From contig JBFLVQ010000157.1 in NCBI GenBank assembly GCA_040758525.1, forward strand, positions 1 to 15,158: a stretch of DNA of 15,158 nt, read 5' to 3'. Numbering within the stretch: the stretch's first letter is position 1; every line of letters begins with the position of its first letter. Shown here piece after piece: positions 1 through 7,804 of this stretch. A program made the position numbers and the translations under genes. Source of the DNA: JBFLVQ01 sp040758525. Its GTDB lineage: Bacteria > Acidobacteriota > Blastocatellia > Chloracidobacteriales > JADJPF01. The notes beneath the pieces are model-generated. The model saw only the letters and a list, made by a program, of their open reading frames with translations. It was not told the DNA's origin and made no database searches.

Positions 1-632
1 ACTGAGCCGGAATTGAGATCATTATTATCCAAGCCATCGATAGTAATATTGTTCTGGCGAGCATTCTGGCCATTGAAACTGAGTCCAGAATTGGCCTGTG
101 CTCCCTGCAATGGTATACGGTCCATTACCACACCAGCAGTAATAAGAGTGAAGTCAAGAAAATTACGCCGATTAATTGGTAGCCTGAGAATCTCAGACTC
201 ATCAACCAGGGTACTCTTCTCTGTCTTATCAGGCGCTAATGTCGCGGCATCTGCACGCACCTCGATAATTTCATTCTCACTGCCGACAGTGAGGGTAAAA
301 TCGATCAATAGGGTGATACCAATAGTAAGATTAGTAGGTAAGCTTTTACGTGTGAATCCATTCGCTTGCGCAATCACCTGATAATTACCAGGGGGAAGTT
401 GTACTAATATATAACTGCCATCATCATCTGTAGTTGTTGTGCGTACTAGGTTCGTCTCGCGTTGAGTGGCAGTAACTACCGCACCTGCTAACACTCTACC
501 CTGCTCGTCCTTTACTCGTCCAAGCAGTGTTGCGGTTGTAGAACCACTTGACTGCCCTCGCGCTGTTGCGATCAGATTACTTAATAACAGTAGCGAGAAA
601 ATAAAGTTGGCTATTGTAATATACCGCCGCAT
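1..632 (-). CDS. TonB-dependent outer-membrane receptor, Oar-like, N-terminal part (C-terminus beyond window)
   Basis: The reverse strand encodes 210 residues from an ATG at 632-630 and runs off the left edge without a stop. Residues 1-26 form a signal peptide with a hydrophobic core and a likely cut after ATARG. About 33-118 is a carboxypeptidase-regulatory-like beta-sandwich, with LLGRVKDEQGRVLAGAVVTA near its start and YILVQLPPGNYQVIAQANGF later. About 130-210 looks like the start of the plug domain: RLPINRRNFLDF, then the motif GQNARQNNITIDGLDNND. This arrangement is typical of the large Oar-like TonB-dependent receptors abundant in Acidobacteria; full-length members usually have about 1000 residues, so most of the barrel is missing here. 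The family sits in the outer membrane and imports or binds large ligands, but the ligand cannot be told. An AGGA-containing Shine-Dalgarno lies about 11 nt upstream, and a good promoter lies at 719-748. The gene is divergent from the kinase. Confidence 0.88.
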   Translation of the reverse strand, partial: MRRYITIANFIFSLLLLSNLIATARGQSSGSTTATLLGRVKDEQGRVLAGAVVTATQRETNLVRTTTTDDDGSYILVQLPPGNYQVIAQANGFTRKSLPTNLTIGITLLIDFTLTVGSENEIIEVRADAATLAPDKTEKSTLVDESEILRLPINRRNFLDFTLITAGVVMDRIPLQGAQANSGLSFNGQNARQNNITIDGLDNNDLNSGS

Positions 633-718
633 AATCGAGATCCTCGTAAACACATTAAATTATTAACTTGCTTGTTGGACCGACAACTGCGAGCAACAGG
701 TGATCTTTTCACTCAGCA

Positions 719-748
719 ATTATATAGTAATAGTTCTATTGTCTTCAA
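719..748 (-). promoter_or_regulatory. Sigma-70-like promoter for the TonB-dependent receptor
   Basis: On the minus strand a -35 box TTGAAG (748-743) and a perfect -10 box TATAAT (724-719) are separated by 18 nt. Transcription would start near 712, giving a leader of about 80 nt before the receptor ATG at 632. The -35 box directly abuts the -35 of the divergent promoter. Confidence 0.65.
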
Positions 749-776
749 TTGACAGAAATAGAAGGCCCCCTATGAT
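749..776 (+). promoter_or_regulatory. Sigma-70-like promoter for the Ser/Thr kinase
   Basis: A perfect -35 box TTGACA (749-754) is followed after 16 nt by TATGAT (771-776), five of six matches to the -10 consensus. Transcription would start near 783, leaving a leader of about 130 nt before the kinase start at 913. That leader holds only a weak 6-bp hairpin (789-808). Confidence 0.65.
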
Positions 777-900
777 GGTTCTGTGCCACTGTCTCAAAGA
801 GAAGACAGGGCATAATAAACTTGATCCTCACCCTTGATAAACCTATCATTAAATCTGTGCTTTTTCGGTGACATTCTAGTTGCCGCTTTTGCAGATTTTT

Positions 901-906
901 AGGAGG
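901..906 (+). promoter_or_regulatory. Ribosome binding site that sets the kinase start
   Basis: AGGAGG is a full Shine-Dalgarno match, 6 nt before ATG 913. It makes 913 the start rather than the in-frame ATG at 880, which would put this motif inside the coding region. Confidence 0.8.
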
Positions 907-912
907 CAACTT

Positions 913-2682
913 ATGCAACAGCCCAGCAGTGACAGCGCCGCAGGGCCAATCTCAGGTCAGGACATACTGATCGGCCAGGTAATAGCAGGCAAGTACCGTA
1001 TTGAACGCCTGCTAGGTCGTGGCGGCATGGGCGCCGTTTATGAAGGGCAGCATCTCTTATTAGAACGCCCTATTGCCATCAAGGTAATGCAAGGGCAGAT
1101 GGCCGAAGATGAACGAGCCGTAGCACGTTTTCTACGTGAAGCCAAAGCCGCCGCTAAAATCGAACACCCTAATGCAGTAACTATTTACGATTTTGGTATT
1201 CTACAAGGCAATGTTGCCTATATCGTGATGGAGTATATACGTGGCCGCTCATTGCGCCAGTGGCTGGTAGAATATAATGCTGCACCAGCTCAGCAAGCCG
1301 TGGAATGGCTGGCACAAGCCTGTGAAGCCGTTGCTGCCGCGCATGAGCAGGGCATTATCCATCGTGATCTGAAACCAGAAAACATTATGCTCAAAGAGGG
1401 TGTGGATGGCAAGCTGACTGTTAAGGTCGTCGATTTTGGTCTGGCCAAGTTGGTTAGTGGTGATCCTGGCAGCGGTGTACATATCACTAAAACAGGTGAA
1501 GTGCTGGGTACACCATACTATATGGCACCAGAATTTTATGATGGCGAGCAGGTCGATCAACGCGCGGATATTTATGCACTAGGCATCATCACTTATGAAA
1601 TGATTAGCGGCCAGGCGCCTTTCACAGGAACAGTCGAGAGTATTATTGCCGGACACCTCTTCAAAGAGTTGCCTTCGCTACATGACACCAATAATGCTAT
1701 TCCCAAACTACTCGACGAAATTATTGCTAGTGCAGTGCAGAAAAAACGCAGTGAGCGACTCGCTTCTGCCAGCCAATTTGCCGCTTTGCTCAGGACTGTA
1801 TTTGTAGCAACGAATGTCAGCCCATTAGCTCCACCAACAAGGTCTGCAACCGCAGCCTCTCACAACAGTCAGTCTGTATCTATACCATCCGGTAAGCACA
1901 CTACTAGGGATTCTGTTGTTGTTCCTACTGCCAAGCCAACCGAAGTAATAACTACTAATAGATCAGCAGAACAGAAAGATAATGCCGCCTCGATCTTTTC
2001 ACGGCCTACCGTATTGATGAATGATGCCTCACTACCTCAACGGCCAACTGTGTCAAAACAGATTGAGGTTTTGCCAACTACTGCAGTTGTGCTAGAACAA
2101 CCCAATAAGAAAAGGAGATTTTTTCTGGCAGTAGCTTCGCTTGTAGTAGTAATTACGGCTTTAACAGTAGGATTAACGCTAGGGCTTAATCGGCTCAATC
2201 GACAATCGACACCTACACCGCCTGAAACGGTTAATCCCACGCCGCCAGTTGTTACACAACCAGCAACTCAGTCACAACCAACCGTTGTTATCGAAGAACC
2301 CACCCAAGAAGCTGAGCCTACTGCAGTCGAAACTCCTTCAAAAGAGAAGGATGAGTATGTTGATTCAGGGATCGAAGGACTACCTTCCAAACCGATCAAG
2401 AGACCTTCTAGCGAGAAGACCGATAATAAGACAAACAGTCCTAATAATACCGCCACTTCTGAAGTAACTACCCCTGCTAATCCTGCAAACAACAGACCTG
2501 CGGTTGAACCATCAAACCAAGGGCGTACTCCTGTTACACAGCGTAATGAAGGGAAGCAGGCTACTAGTGATAAAGAGAACAAGGAGAACCAGAACAAGGA
2601 AGAGAAGGATAAAAAGGGTATTAGAAATATCTTTAATAAGTTAAACCCCTTCAAAAAGAAGGACAAAGACAAGAAGGATTGA
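913..2682 (+). CDS. Membrane-anchored PknB-like serine/threonine protein kinase
   Basis: This is a 589-residue eukaryotic-type kinase that phosphorylates Ser/Thr on target proteins. I chose the ATG at 913 because a perfect AGGAGG (901-906) sits 6 nt upstream; an in-frame ATG at 880 has no such site. The kinase domain covers about 28-295: glycine loop GRGGMGAVY (35-43), ATP-binding Lys57 in AIKV, Glu76 of helix C, catalytic HRDLKPEN (150-157, Asp152), DFG (174-176), GTPYYMAPE (199-207) and DIYALG (219-224). All catalytic residues are present. A Thr/Ser-rich linker leads to one membrane segment (about 403-425). The remaining 164 residues, presumably outside the cytoplasm, are rich in Pro, Thr and Asn, then strongly charged, ending in a Lys/Asp-rich tail. 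No PASTA or other known sensor repeat is seen. It converges on the cytochrome gene with a 5-nt gap. The target is unknown. Confidence 0.95.
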   Translation: MQQPSSDSAAGPISGQDILIGQVIAGKYRIERLLGRGGMGAVYEGQHLLLERPIAIKVMQGQMAEDERAVARFLREAKAAAKIEHPNAVTIYDFGILQGNVAYIVMEYIRGRSLRQWLVEYNAAPAQQAVEWLAQACEAVAAAHEQGIIHRDLKPENIMLKEGVDGKLTVKVVDFGLAKLVSGDPGSGVHITKTGEVLGTPYYMAPEFYDGEQVDQRADIYALGIITYEMISGQAPFTGTVESIIAGHLFKELPSLHDTNNAIPKLLDEIIASAVQKKRSERLASASQFAALLRTVFVATNVSPLAPPTRSATAASHNSQSVSIPSGKHTTRDSVVVPTAKPTEVITTNRSAEQKDNAASIFSRPTVLMNDASLPQRPTVSKQIEVLPTTAVVLEQPNKKRRFFLAVASLVVVITALTVGLTLGLNRLNRQSTPTPPETVNPTPPVVTQPATQSQPTVVIEEPTQEAEPTAVETPSKEKDEYVDSGIEGLPSKPIKRPSSEKTDNKTNSPNNTATSEVTTPANPANNRPAVEPSNQGRTPVTQRNEGKQATSDKENKENQNKEEKDKKGIRNIFNKLNPFKKKDKDKKD

Positions 2683-2687
2683 GCACA

Positions 2688-3050
2688 CTACTCTTTCTTG
2701 GCAAAAGCACGCACATAGGCGACCAACGATTTTATCTGCTCCTTACTAAGCGAAGATTTATAAGCAGGCATACGTGGCCGAATACCTTCAGTGATTGCCT
2801 CAATAAACTCCGCATCAGTGTGTTTACGTTGAAATTCCGGATCAGTGAAATCTGGTGTGTTGGGTCTCTCCTTATTGCCATCAAAGCCATGACAACCCGC
2901 ACAACGCTGATTGTAAAGCTCCTCGGTAGGATTAGCTTCATCTTCTTGCCAAGGCCGAGCAACACTCTTAAACTTTGCTGGCAGATCTGCCAAGTATCCG
3001 CCTAGCAGCAATATCAAGAGCAAAGGAATAATCTGCTTCACTTTTTTCAT
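2688..3050 (-). CDS. Small c-type cytochrome, class I, exported or membrane-anchored
   Basis: This 120-residue protein carries one heme c and should act as an electron carrier on the outer face of the cytoplasmic membrane. Residues 7-21 are a hydrophobic N-terminal segment after a KKVK start, which is either a signal peptide or an uncleaved anchor; no lipobox Cys is present. The heme motif is CAGCH (Cys50, Cys53, His54), and Met94 in RPRMPAYK is the likely second axial ligand. The final helix, about 101-117 (SKEQIKSLVAYVRAFAK), is the usual C-terminal helix of class I cytochromes. The motifs and length fit a mono-heme cytochrome of the cytochrome_CBB3/Cytochrom_C family. A GGGGA Shine-Dalgarno precedes the ATG at 3050-3048. 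Its electron partner is not evident; the molybdenum hydroxylase in this window lies 6 kb away in a separate unit. Confidence 0.93.
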   Translation of the reverse strand: MKKVKQIIPLLLILLLGGYLADLPAKFKSVARPWQEDEANPTEELYNQRCAGCHGFDGNKERPNTPDFTDPEFQRKHTDAEFIEAITEGIRPRMPAYKSSLSKEQIKSLVAYVRAFAKKE

Positions 3051-3083
3051 GATTTCCCCAATGAGAAAAGATCGCCTTACCGG

Positions 3084-3112
3084 GTCAGTAAAAAAATTTT
3101 AAGACTACTGAC
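3084..3112. repeat. Inverted repeat GTCAGTA/TACTGAC over the cytochrome promoter
   Basis: Perfect 7-bp arms lie at 3084-3090 and 3106-3112, with a 15-nt AT-rich centre, so the arm centres are 22 bp apart (about two helical turns). One arm is in the promoter spacer and the other straddles the predicted start site, which is where a repressor operator would be expected. It could also form a hairpin in the DNA or RNA, but no T-run follows to make it a terminator. Confidence 0.4.
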
Positions 3113-3124
3113 TAACCTTGTGAA
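3096..3124 (-). promoter_or_regulatory. Sigma-70-like promoter for the cytochrome c gene
   Basis: The minus strand shows TTCACA (3124-3119, five of six -35 matches), a 17-nt spacer, and TAAAAT (3101-3096, five of six -10 matches). Predicted transcription start is near 3089, about 39 nt before the ATG. The inverted repeat at 3084-3112 overlaps it. Confidence 0.55.
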
Positions 3125-3208
3125 GTCTAAAGAACTGAAAACAGCACTGAATGCCAATACGGCGCAGCGCTACAATAAGAACGATTTTATCAGCCAAAGG
3201 GTGTAATC

Positions 3209-4954
3209 ATGACTAGTAATAGATATTACAGAAGTTTGCCCCGGCATACAGCCATCCTAGCAGTGACAATAGCACTAACGCTGATTGCCCATCCCCTATC
3301 AGGTTGGTCTGCGGAAAAATCTCGCAGTTCTACCAAATCGCTAACCAGCGATGAAAAGATAGTGCAGGTACTAAATAGGCTTGGGTATGGTCCCCGTCCA
3401 GGCGATCTTGAGCGTATACGTAGAATAGGTATAGAGAAATACATTGAGCAACAGCTCAATCCGGAAAAGATCGATGATCGTGCGCTAGAAAGCCGTCTAG
3501 CACAACTTGGCACACTAACAATGGACACGGGTGATCTGGTACGTGCCTATCCTCCTCCCGAAGCTCTCAAGAGACTGCAACAAAGCGTCGATAAGGAAGA
3601 GGAAGCAGATAACAGTAAGAAACCATTAAGTAAGAGAGGTCTGGAAGCTTTCTTGGATCCAGAAGCTGTCAAAGGCGGCCCTCAACAGATTCTCCTTGAA
3701 CTATCACAACAACATCTCTTGCGTGCTGTCTATAGCGAGCGTCAGCTTTATGAGGTTATGGTCGATTTCTGGACCAATCATTTTAATGTGTTTTGGGCTA
3801 AAGGTGCCGATCGTTACTTAATGACTGCTTATCAGCATGATGTTATTCGTCCCAATGCAATGGGCAGTTTCCCTGCATTATTAGCAGCAACTTCGCAAAG
3901 TCCAGCAATGTTATTCTATCTAGACAATTGGATGAGTATCGATCCAAATGCCCAGGAACGTATCCTCAATGCTCGACAACAACGCAATCGACGTCTAGGA
4001 CTGGGTCGTAGACGTATCAACAATCCTCTACCAGATCTCTCTACAGATAAGAAGCAGCCCAATAGTGAATCTCAACCTAAAAGAGGCCGCCGTACCGGTC
4101 TTAATGAAAACTATGCACGTGAACTAATGGAATTACATACCTTGGGTGTTGATGGCGGCTATAGCCAGAAAGATGTTACCGAAGTAGCACGCTGTTTCAC
4201 AGGTTGGACACTTAAGCGTGAGGGTGAAGATATAAAGTTCAATTTCAATTCATGGTTTCATGATGATGGTGAGAAGGTTGTGTTAGGTGAAAAGATCCCT
4301 GCCGGAGGTGGCAAACGAGATGGCGAGCGCGTGCTTGAGATCTTAATCAAACACCCATCAACAGCACGTTTCATTGCTACTAAACTGGTGCGACATTTTA
4401 TTGCCGACGAGCCTACAGAAGCATTGGTATCAAAAGTGGCAGCCACTTACACAAAGACCAATGGTGACATACGATCGATGCTAACTACTATCTTTACCTC
4501 TACAGAGTTCTACTCACGAGATAACTACTTGAGCAAGGTAAAGAGTCCGCTGGCATTAATAGCTAGTGCGTTACGCGCTGCTGATGCTGATACTAATGCA
4601 AATAGACAGCTATTAGTTTACTTGGCTAAGATGGGTCAACCACTCTTCCTATGCCAGCCACCTACTGGCTATGGTGATACTGCTGACAAATGGATAAACA
4701 CAGCAGCTTTGGTTGAACGCCTCAACTTTGCCCTTGCCCTCTGTGAAGGGCGTATTGCTGGCACCACACCAAAGCTACTACGTAACAGATCTGAATCAGT
4801 TAGTGTTGATAGTGTAATTGAGCAATTTCTCTACGAGCGCATTAGTAGTACTACACGCCATACCATAGAGCAGGAGATTGGCATACTTACTCCTGAGAAA
4901 CTGCCTAAGCTGGTTGGTCTACTGCTTGGTTCACCAGAATTCCAGAAGATGTAA
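3209..4954 (+). CDS. DUF1800 family exported protein
   Basis: This 581-residue protein of the DUF1800 family has no firmly assigned biochemical function. Residues 1-35 form an N-terminal signal sequence with a hydrophobic stretch (AILAVTIALTLIAHPLSG). The family signature starts near 46 with KIVQVLNRLGYGPRPGDLER and a following helix IEKYIEQQLNP. The central block VMVDFWTNHFNVFW (about 183-196) and the conserved NENYARELMELHTLGVDGGY with the following FTGWTL (about 298-333) are diagnostic. A low-complexity Arg-rich insert (about 255-297) separates the two blocks. Start 3209 has an AAGGG element about 9 nt upstream. A TACAAT at 3171-3176 could be its -10 box, though with a poor -35. It is followed after 16 nt by the DUF1501 gene, the usual partner of this family in Planctomycetes, Acidobacteria and Proteobacteria. 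This supports a shared exported complex or pathway. Confidence 0.92.
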   Translation: MTSNRYYRSLPRHTAILAVTIALTLIAHPLSGWSAEKSRSSTKSLTSDEKIVQVLNRLGYGPRPGDLERIRRIGIEKYIEQQLNPEKIDDRALESRLAQLGTLTMDTGDLVRAYPPPEALKRLQQSVDKEEEADNSKKPLSKRGLEAFLDPEAVKGGPQQILLELSQQHLLRAVYSERQLYEVMVDFWTNHFNVFWAKGADRYLMTAYQHDVIRPNAMGSFPALLAATSQSPAMLFYLDNWMSIDPNAQERILNARQQRNRRLGLGRRRINNPLPDLSTDKKQPNSESQPKRGRRTGLNENYARELMELHTLGVDGGYSQKDVTEVARCFTGWTLKREGEDIKFNFNSWFHDDGEKVVLGEKIPAGGGKRDGERVLEILIKHPSTARFIATKLVRHFIADEPTEALVSKVAATYTKTNGDIRSMLTTIFTSTEFYSRDNYLSKVKSPLALIASALRAADADTNANRQLLVYLAKMGQPLFLCQPPTGYGDTADKWINTAALVERLNFALALCEGRIAGTTPKLLRNRSESVSVDSVIEQFLYERISSTTRHTIEQEIGILTPEKLPKLVGLLLGSPEFQKM

Positions 4955-4970
4955 AGAAGGAGACAAGGCA

Positions 4971-6221
4971 ATGTTAACGCGAAGATTCTTTCTCAAATCA
5001 GGCGCTCTGGCGATTGCCGGTATTGGCACAGGCCTTTGCGTACCATCATTTCTAAAACGCACCGCACTGGCTGCTAGCGAACAGACTAAAAGCACAAAGA
5101 CTCTGATTGTGCTCTTCCAACGAGGTGCTGCCGATGGTCTCAATATAGTAGTGCCATTTGGTGAAGCAGCCTACTACAGCGTACGTCCACAACTGTCGAT
5201 CGCCAAACCAAAGACATCAGATGAGCAGTCAGCAATAGATCTTGATGGCTTCTTTGGTCTACATCCGGCGCTCAAACCATTCAAGTCACTCTATGATGCA
5301 CGTCAACTTGCGATTGTACATGCGGCTGGCTCGCCTGATTCGACACGCTCACACTTCGATGCACAAGACTATATGGAGACAGGTACGCCAGGAATCAAAT
5401 CGACTGCTGATGGCTGGTTGAATCGTTATCTACAAGGAAAGAAGATCGTACAAGCTTCACCATTACGCGCTGTCGCAATGGGTAACAAACAGCCTCGCGC
5501 ACTCGCTGGTGATAACCCATCCATTACACTTGCTAATCTAGGCGCTTTCGATGTGCGTGGTGGTGGAGGCCAAGCGAGTAGTGTCTTTGAATCTATGTAT
5601 GGCAAGAGTGATGATAAGCGGCTGCATCCCACTGGCAATGAAGCCTTCGAGGCAATGCGTATTATCAAGCGGCTACGTGCAAATGGTTACACACCTGCCA
5701 ATGGTGCAGACTATCCACGTGGACAGTTTGGCGCCAGCCTAAGACAGATTGCCCAACTTATTAAAGCAGATGTTGGTTTAGAAGTTGCGTTTGCAGATAT
5801 GGGAGGATGGGATACCCATACTACTCAAGGTGCCGCACAAGGTCGTTTGGCTTTCCTACTACGTGAATTTAGCAGCAGTATCAGTGCCTTTACACAGGAT
5901 CTAGGCGATCGTATGAATGACGTTGTCATTATCACACTTTCCGAATTTGGCCGTACTGTGCAACAGAATGGCAACCTTGGTACTGATCACGGTCATGCTA
6001 CCTGTATGTTTGTGCTAGGCGGAAAAGTGCGGGGTGGAAAAGTCTATGGACGTTGGCCAGGATTGGAACGAGAACAGCTTTATGAAGGACGAGACCTTGC
6101 CCTGACAACCGATTTCCGTTCTGTCTGTACAGAAGTATTGATGAAACATTTTGGTATTAGCGACAGCAAACGGATCTTTCCTGGTTTTCAGGCAAAAGAG
6201 CTACTTTCCCTAATGGCATAA
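4971..6221 (+). CDS. DUF1501 family protein with Tat signal, partner of DUF1800
   Basis: This 416-residue DUF1501 protein is related to the alkaline phosphatase/sulfatase fold. Its exact reaction is unknown. The ATG at 4971 is chosen because AAGGAG lies 8 nt upstream (4957-4962) and because the resulting N-terminus is a clean twin-arginine signal, TRRFFLKSGALAIAGIG (3-19). An in-frame upstream ATG at 4878 would lie inside DUF1800 and bury this signal. Family marks are KTLIVLFQRGAADGLNIVVP (about 43-62), HAAGSPDSTRSHF (about 119-131), DMGGWDTHTTQG (about 277-288), SEFGRT (324-329) and GTDHGH (337-342), which includes likely metal-binding Asp and His residues. The folded protein should be exported by Tat, while its partner has a Sec-type signal. 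A 16-nt gap to DUF1800 implies co-transcription, and a hairpin at 6237-6275 ends the unit. Confidence 0.93.
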   Translation: MLTRRFFLKSGALAIAGIGTGLCVPSFLKRTALAASEQTKSTKTLIVLFQRGAADGLNIVVPFGEAAYYSVRPQLSIAKPKTSDEQSAIDLDGFFGLHPALKPFKSLYDARQLAIVHAAGSPDSTRSHFDAQDYMETGTPGIKSTADGWLNRYLQGKKIVQASPLRAVAMGNKQPRALAGDNPSITLANLGAFDVRGGGGQASSVFESMYGKSDDKRLHPTGNEAFEAMRIIKRLRANGYTPANGADYPRGQFGASLRQIAQLIKADVGLEVAFADMGGWDTHTTQGAAQGRLAFLLREFSSSISAFTQDLGDRMNDVVIITLSEFGRTVQQNGNLGTDHGHATCMFVLGGKVRGGKVYGRWPGLEREQLYEGRDLALTTDFRSVCTEVLMKHFGISDSKRIFPGFQAKELLSLMA

Positions 6222-6236
6222 TAGAAACTAAATTTA

Positions 6237-6275
6237 ACTAGAGAGAGTAGCTAAGAACTAGCCGCCCTCTCTAGT
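6237..6275. terminator. Hairpin between convergent units, possible two-way terminator
   Basis: Perfect 9-bp arms ACTAGAGAG (6237-6245) and CTCTCTAGT (6267-6275) enclose a smaller 4-bp stem GCTA/TAGC (6250-6253 and 6259-6262). The hairpin lies 15 nt after the DUF1501 stop and 2 nt after the aldo/keto reductase stop on the other strand. The flanks are AT-rich but lack a clean T-run, so termination strength is uncertain. Confidence 0.5.
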
Positions 6276-6277
6276 AA

Positions 6278-7162
6278 TTATATTTGACCGATCCAGTTGT
6301 CATCATATTGTTTGAAGGCAGTACAAATATCTGAAACAGTATTTGCAGGTAATGGTCCTTTAGATAGGATCGCAATATTCTCTCTTATATGTTCTAAATT
6401 TGTTGTACCAACAATACAGCTACTTACACCTTCGGTATAGGCAGAAAATCTTAAAGCAATATCTGGCCAATCAGCGCCGAAATCCAGCCCCATCTTCTCT
6501 AGGCGCAGCCAGTATTCTTCACAATAGTTTCCTACAGGTCTATGCGCATATTTCCAAGGAGCATTTGCCACTGGCCGTTTGGCAATTATTCCTAGACCTT
6601 TCTCACGCGCTTTGCTAGTCAGATCATTCAAAATACGTTGATCACAGATATTCACAGAAGCCATTATGCCTCGGAATCTACCTGAATCTACCGCATACGC
6701 CAATGCTTCATTCTCGCCCGAGTATGCTGCTACACGTACTTTGCCAGCTTTTACTGTTGCTGCTAAGGCATCTATTACTTCACCGCGGGTGAGAGTTTCC
6801 CAAGGACAAGAATGTAGGTGAACAATATCTATATAGTTGGTTCGTAAGATTCGTAATGCTTCATCGATACCAGCAATAATACAGTCATAGGTCCAATCAT
6901 GATATCCAGGTATGCCATATCCTACTTTTGTAGATAAGACAAACTCGCCTCTTCTATGCGCAATATAGCGGCCTATTCTCTCTTCTGAAGCTCCATACCC
7001 TCTTGCTGTATCAATAAGTGTAATACCATAATCAAGCACAGAGTTGAGTATTTTATCGACTTCTGCTTCGCTTACTCTATGGTCGCCAATCAGTCCTGCT
7101 CCAAAACCAAGCAGAGAAACTTTTATTCCAGTATTACCAAAATCTCTCAATGCTAGACTCAT
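6278..7162 (-). CDS. Aldo/keto reductase family oxidoreductase
   Basis: This 294-residue NAD(P)H-dependent reductase of the aldo/keto reductase TIM-barrel family should reduce aldehydes or ketones in the cytoplasm. The catalytic tetrad is intact: Asp51 and Tyr56 in IDTARGYGASEERIG, Lys79 in LSTKVG, and His117 in IDIVHLHSC. The C-terminal region has SSCIVGTTNLEHIREN (about 246-261), matching the cofactor-binding strand and loop at the end of the barrel. Length and layout resemble the shorter AKR subfamilies related to L-galactose dehydrogenase, but I cannot name the substrate. It is the last gene of the minus-strand hydroxylase cluster, 38 nt after the HAD gene, so co-transcription is likely but less certain than for the other genes. 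The Shine-Dalgarno is weak (AGGA about 13 nt upstream). Confidence 0.93.
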   Translation of the reverse strand: MSLALRDFGNTGIKVSLLGFGAGLIGDHRVSEAEVDKILNSVLDYGITLIDTARGYGASEERIGRYIAHRRGEFVLSTKVGYGIPGYHDWTYDCIIAGIDEALRILRTNYIDIVHLHSCPWETLTRGEVIDALAATVKAGKVRVAAYSGENEALAYAVDSGRFRGIMASVNICDQRILNDLTSKAREKGLGIIAKRPVANAPWKYAHRPVGNYCEEYWLRLEKMGLDFGADWPDIALRFSAYTEGVSSCIVGTTNLEHIRENIAILSKGPLPANTVSDICTAFKQYDDNWIGQI

Positions 7163-7200
7163 CTAGTTATCATCCTAATTAATAGATATATTGTTACTCA

Positions 7201-7800
7201 CTAAATTGCAAATCCATAAGAGATCAGATCACGATGTAATTGCGGCGTGCTCTGGAAGTGAATTGATAACATTCCCAATGCACGTGCTGCTTCGACATTT
7301 ATCATACGATCATCTATCAGTAAGCAATTTGCTGCTATCTCTCCTATATAAGCAAGCGCTGCCTGATAGGCTTGTGGATCGGGTTTGCGTGCGCCTAATT
7401 CAAATGACATTGCATAACCAGTGAAGAATCGATCTAAGCCCAGCCGTGTACGAATCTCCGACACCCAAGGTGAATAGTTGGAATGCACCCATAATGGTGC
7501 ACCATTCTTATGTAAGAGTGTAAGTAATGCTTCCATTCCTTCTACATAGTGATAGGCAGCGAAGAGTGCTGCTTTGAAAGATTCTGAATCTTCCAACTGG
7601 CGAGTAGTACCATTACGGAAGAAGTTGTGAAAGTATTCTGCCTCATCAATCTTGCCTAACTCGAAGTCTGGCCAACTGTCAGGATCTTTGACCTGTAAAA
7701 ACTCTGCCATTGTCATTCCAAAGAAGGATGGGACAAGATAGAAGAATGGATCAACAACTACCGTGTCCATAAGATCAAAGATAAGTAAGGGCTTCTTCAT
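7201..7800 (-). CDS. HAD-superfamily hydrolase (subfamily IA-like) with DxMDT motif
   Basis: This 199-residue Rossmann-fold enzyme of the haloacid dehalogenase superfamily has motif I FDLMDTVVVD with nucleophile Asp9, motif II HSNYS (Ser107), motif III Lys139 in ARKPDPQAY, and motif IV IDD (Asp163, Asp164). The cap is inserted after motif I (about 17-85), as in subfamily I. The +2 position after the nucleophile is Met11 instead of the general-acid Asp found in phosphatases, and an Asp sits at +3. I recall this DxMDT form, followed by DPF and a FFGM-type stretch, in HAD proteins of plants and cyanobacteria without a known reaction. A simple phosphatase role is therefore less secure. The gene starts 4 nt after the stop of the membrane-protein gene and has no clear Shine-Dalgarno, which suggests translation coupled to that gene. 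Confidence 0.88.
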   Translation of the reverse strand: MKKPLLIFDLMDTVVVDPFFYLVPSFFGMTMAEFLQVKDPDSWPDFELGKIDEAEYFHNFFRNGTTRQLEDSESFKAALFAAYHYVEGMEALLTLLHKNGAPLWVHSNYSPWVSEIRTRLGLDRFFTGYAMSFELGARKPDPQAYQAALAYIGEIAANCLLIDDRMINVEAARALGMLSIHFQSTPQLHRDLISYGFAI

Positions 7801-7804
7801 GGTA

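Noticed and set aside
13..381. A 122-codon plus-strand open frame at the left end
   Set aside because: The reverse strand here encodes a recognisable TonB-dependent receptor with signal peptide and plug motif; the plus-strand frame has no domain or Shine-Dalgarno support.
789..808. Hairpin in the kinase leader (CTGTCT/AGACAG, 8-nt loop)
   Set aside because: The stem is only 6 bp and has no T-run or conserved element; it is within chance expectation.
2648..2662. CCTTC/GAAGG hairpin at the kinase 3' end as a possible terminator for the convergent cytochrome gene
   Set aside because: A 5-bp stem inside Lys-codon-rich coding sequence, with no trailing T-run on the minus strand; too weak to call.
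2268..2672. A 134-codon minus-strand open frame antisense to the kinase tail, with hydrophobic stretches
   Set aside because: It is the mirror of the Lys/Pro/Thr-rich low-complexity kinase tail, has no family motif and overlaps a clearly real gene.
4878..4970. An upstream in-frame start for the DUF1501 gene
   Set aside because: It would overlap DUF1800 by about 77 nt and hide the Tat signal; ATG 4971 has a good AAGGAG and a correct twin-arginine N-terminus.
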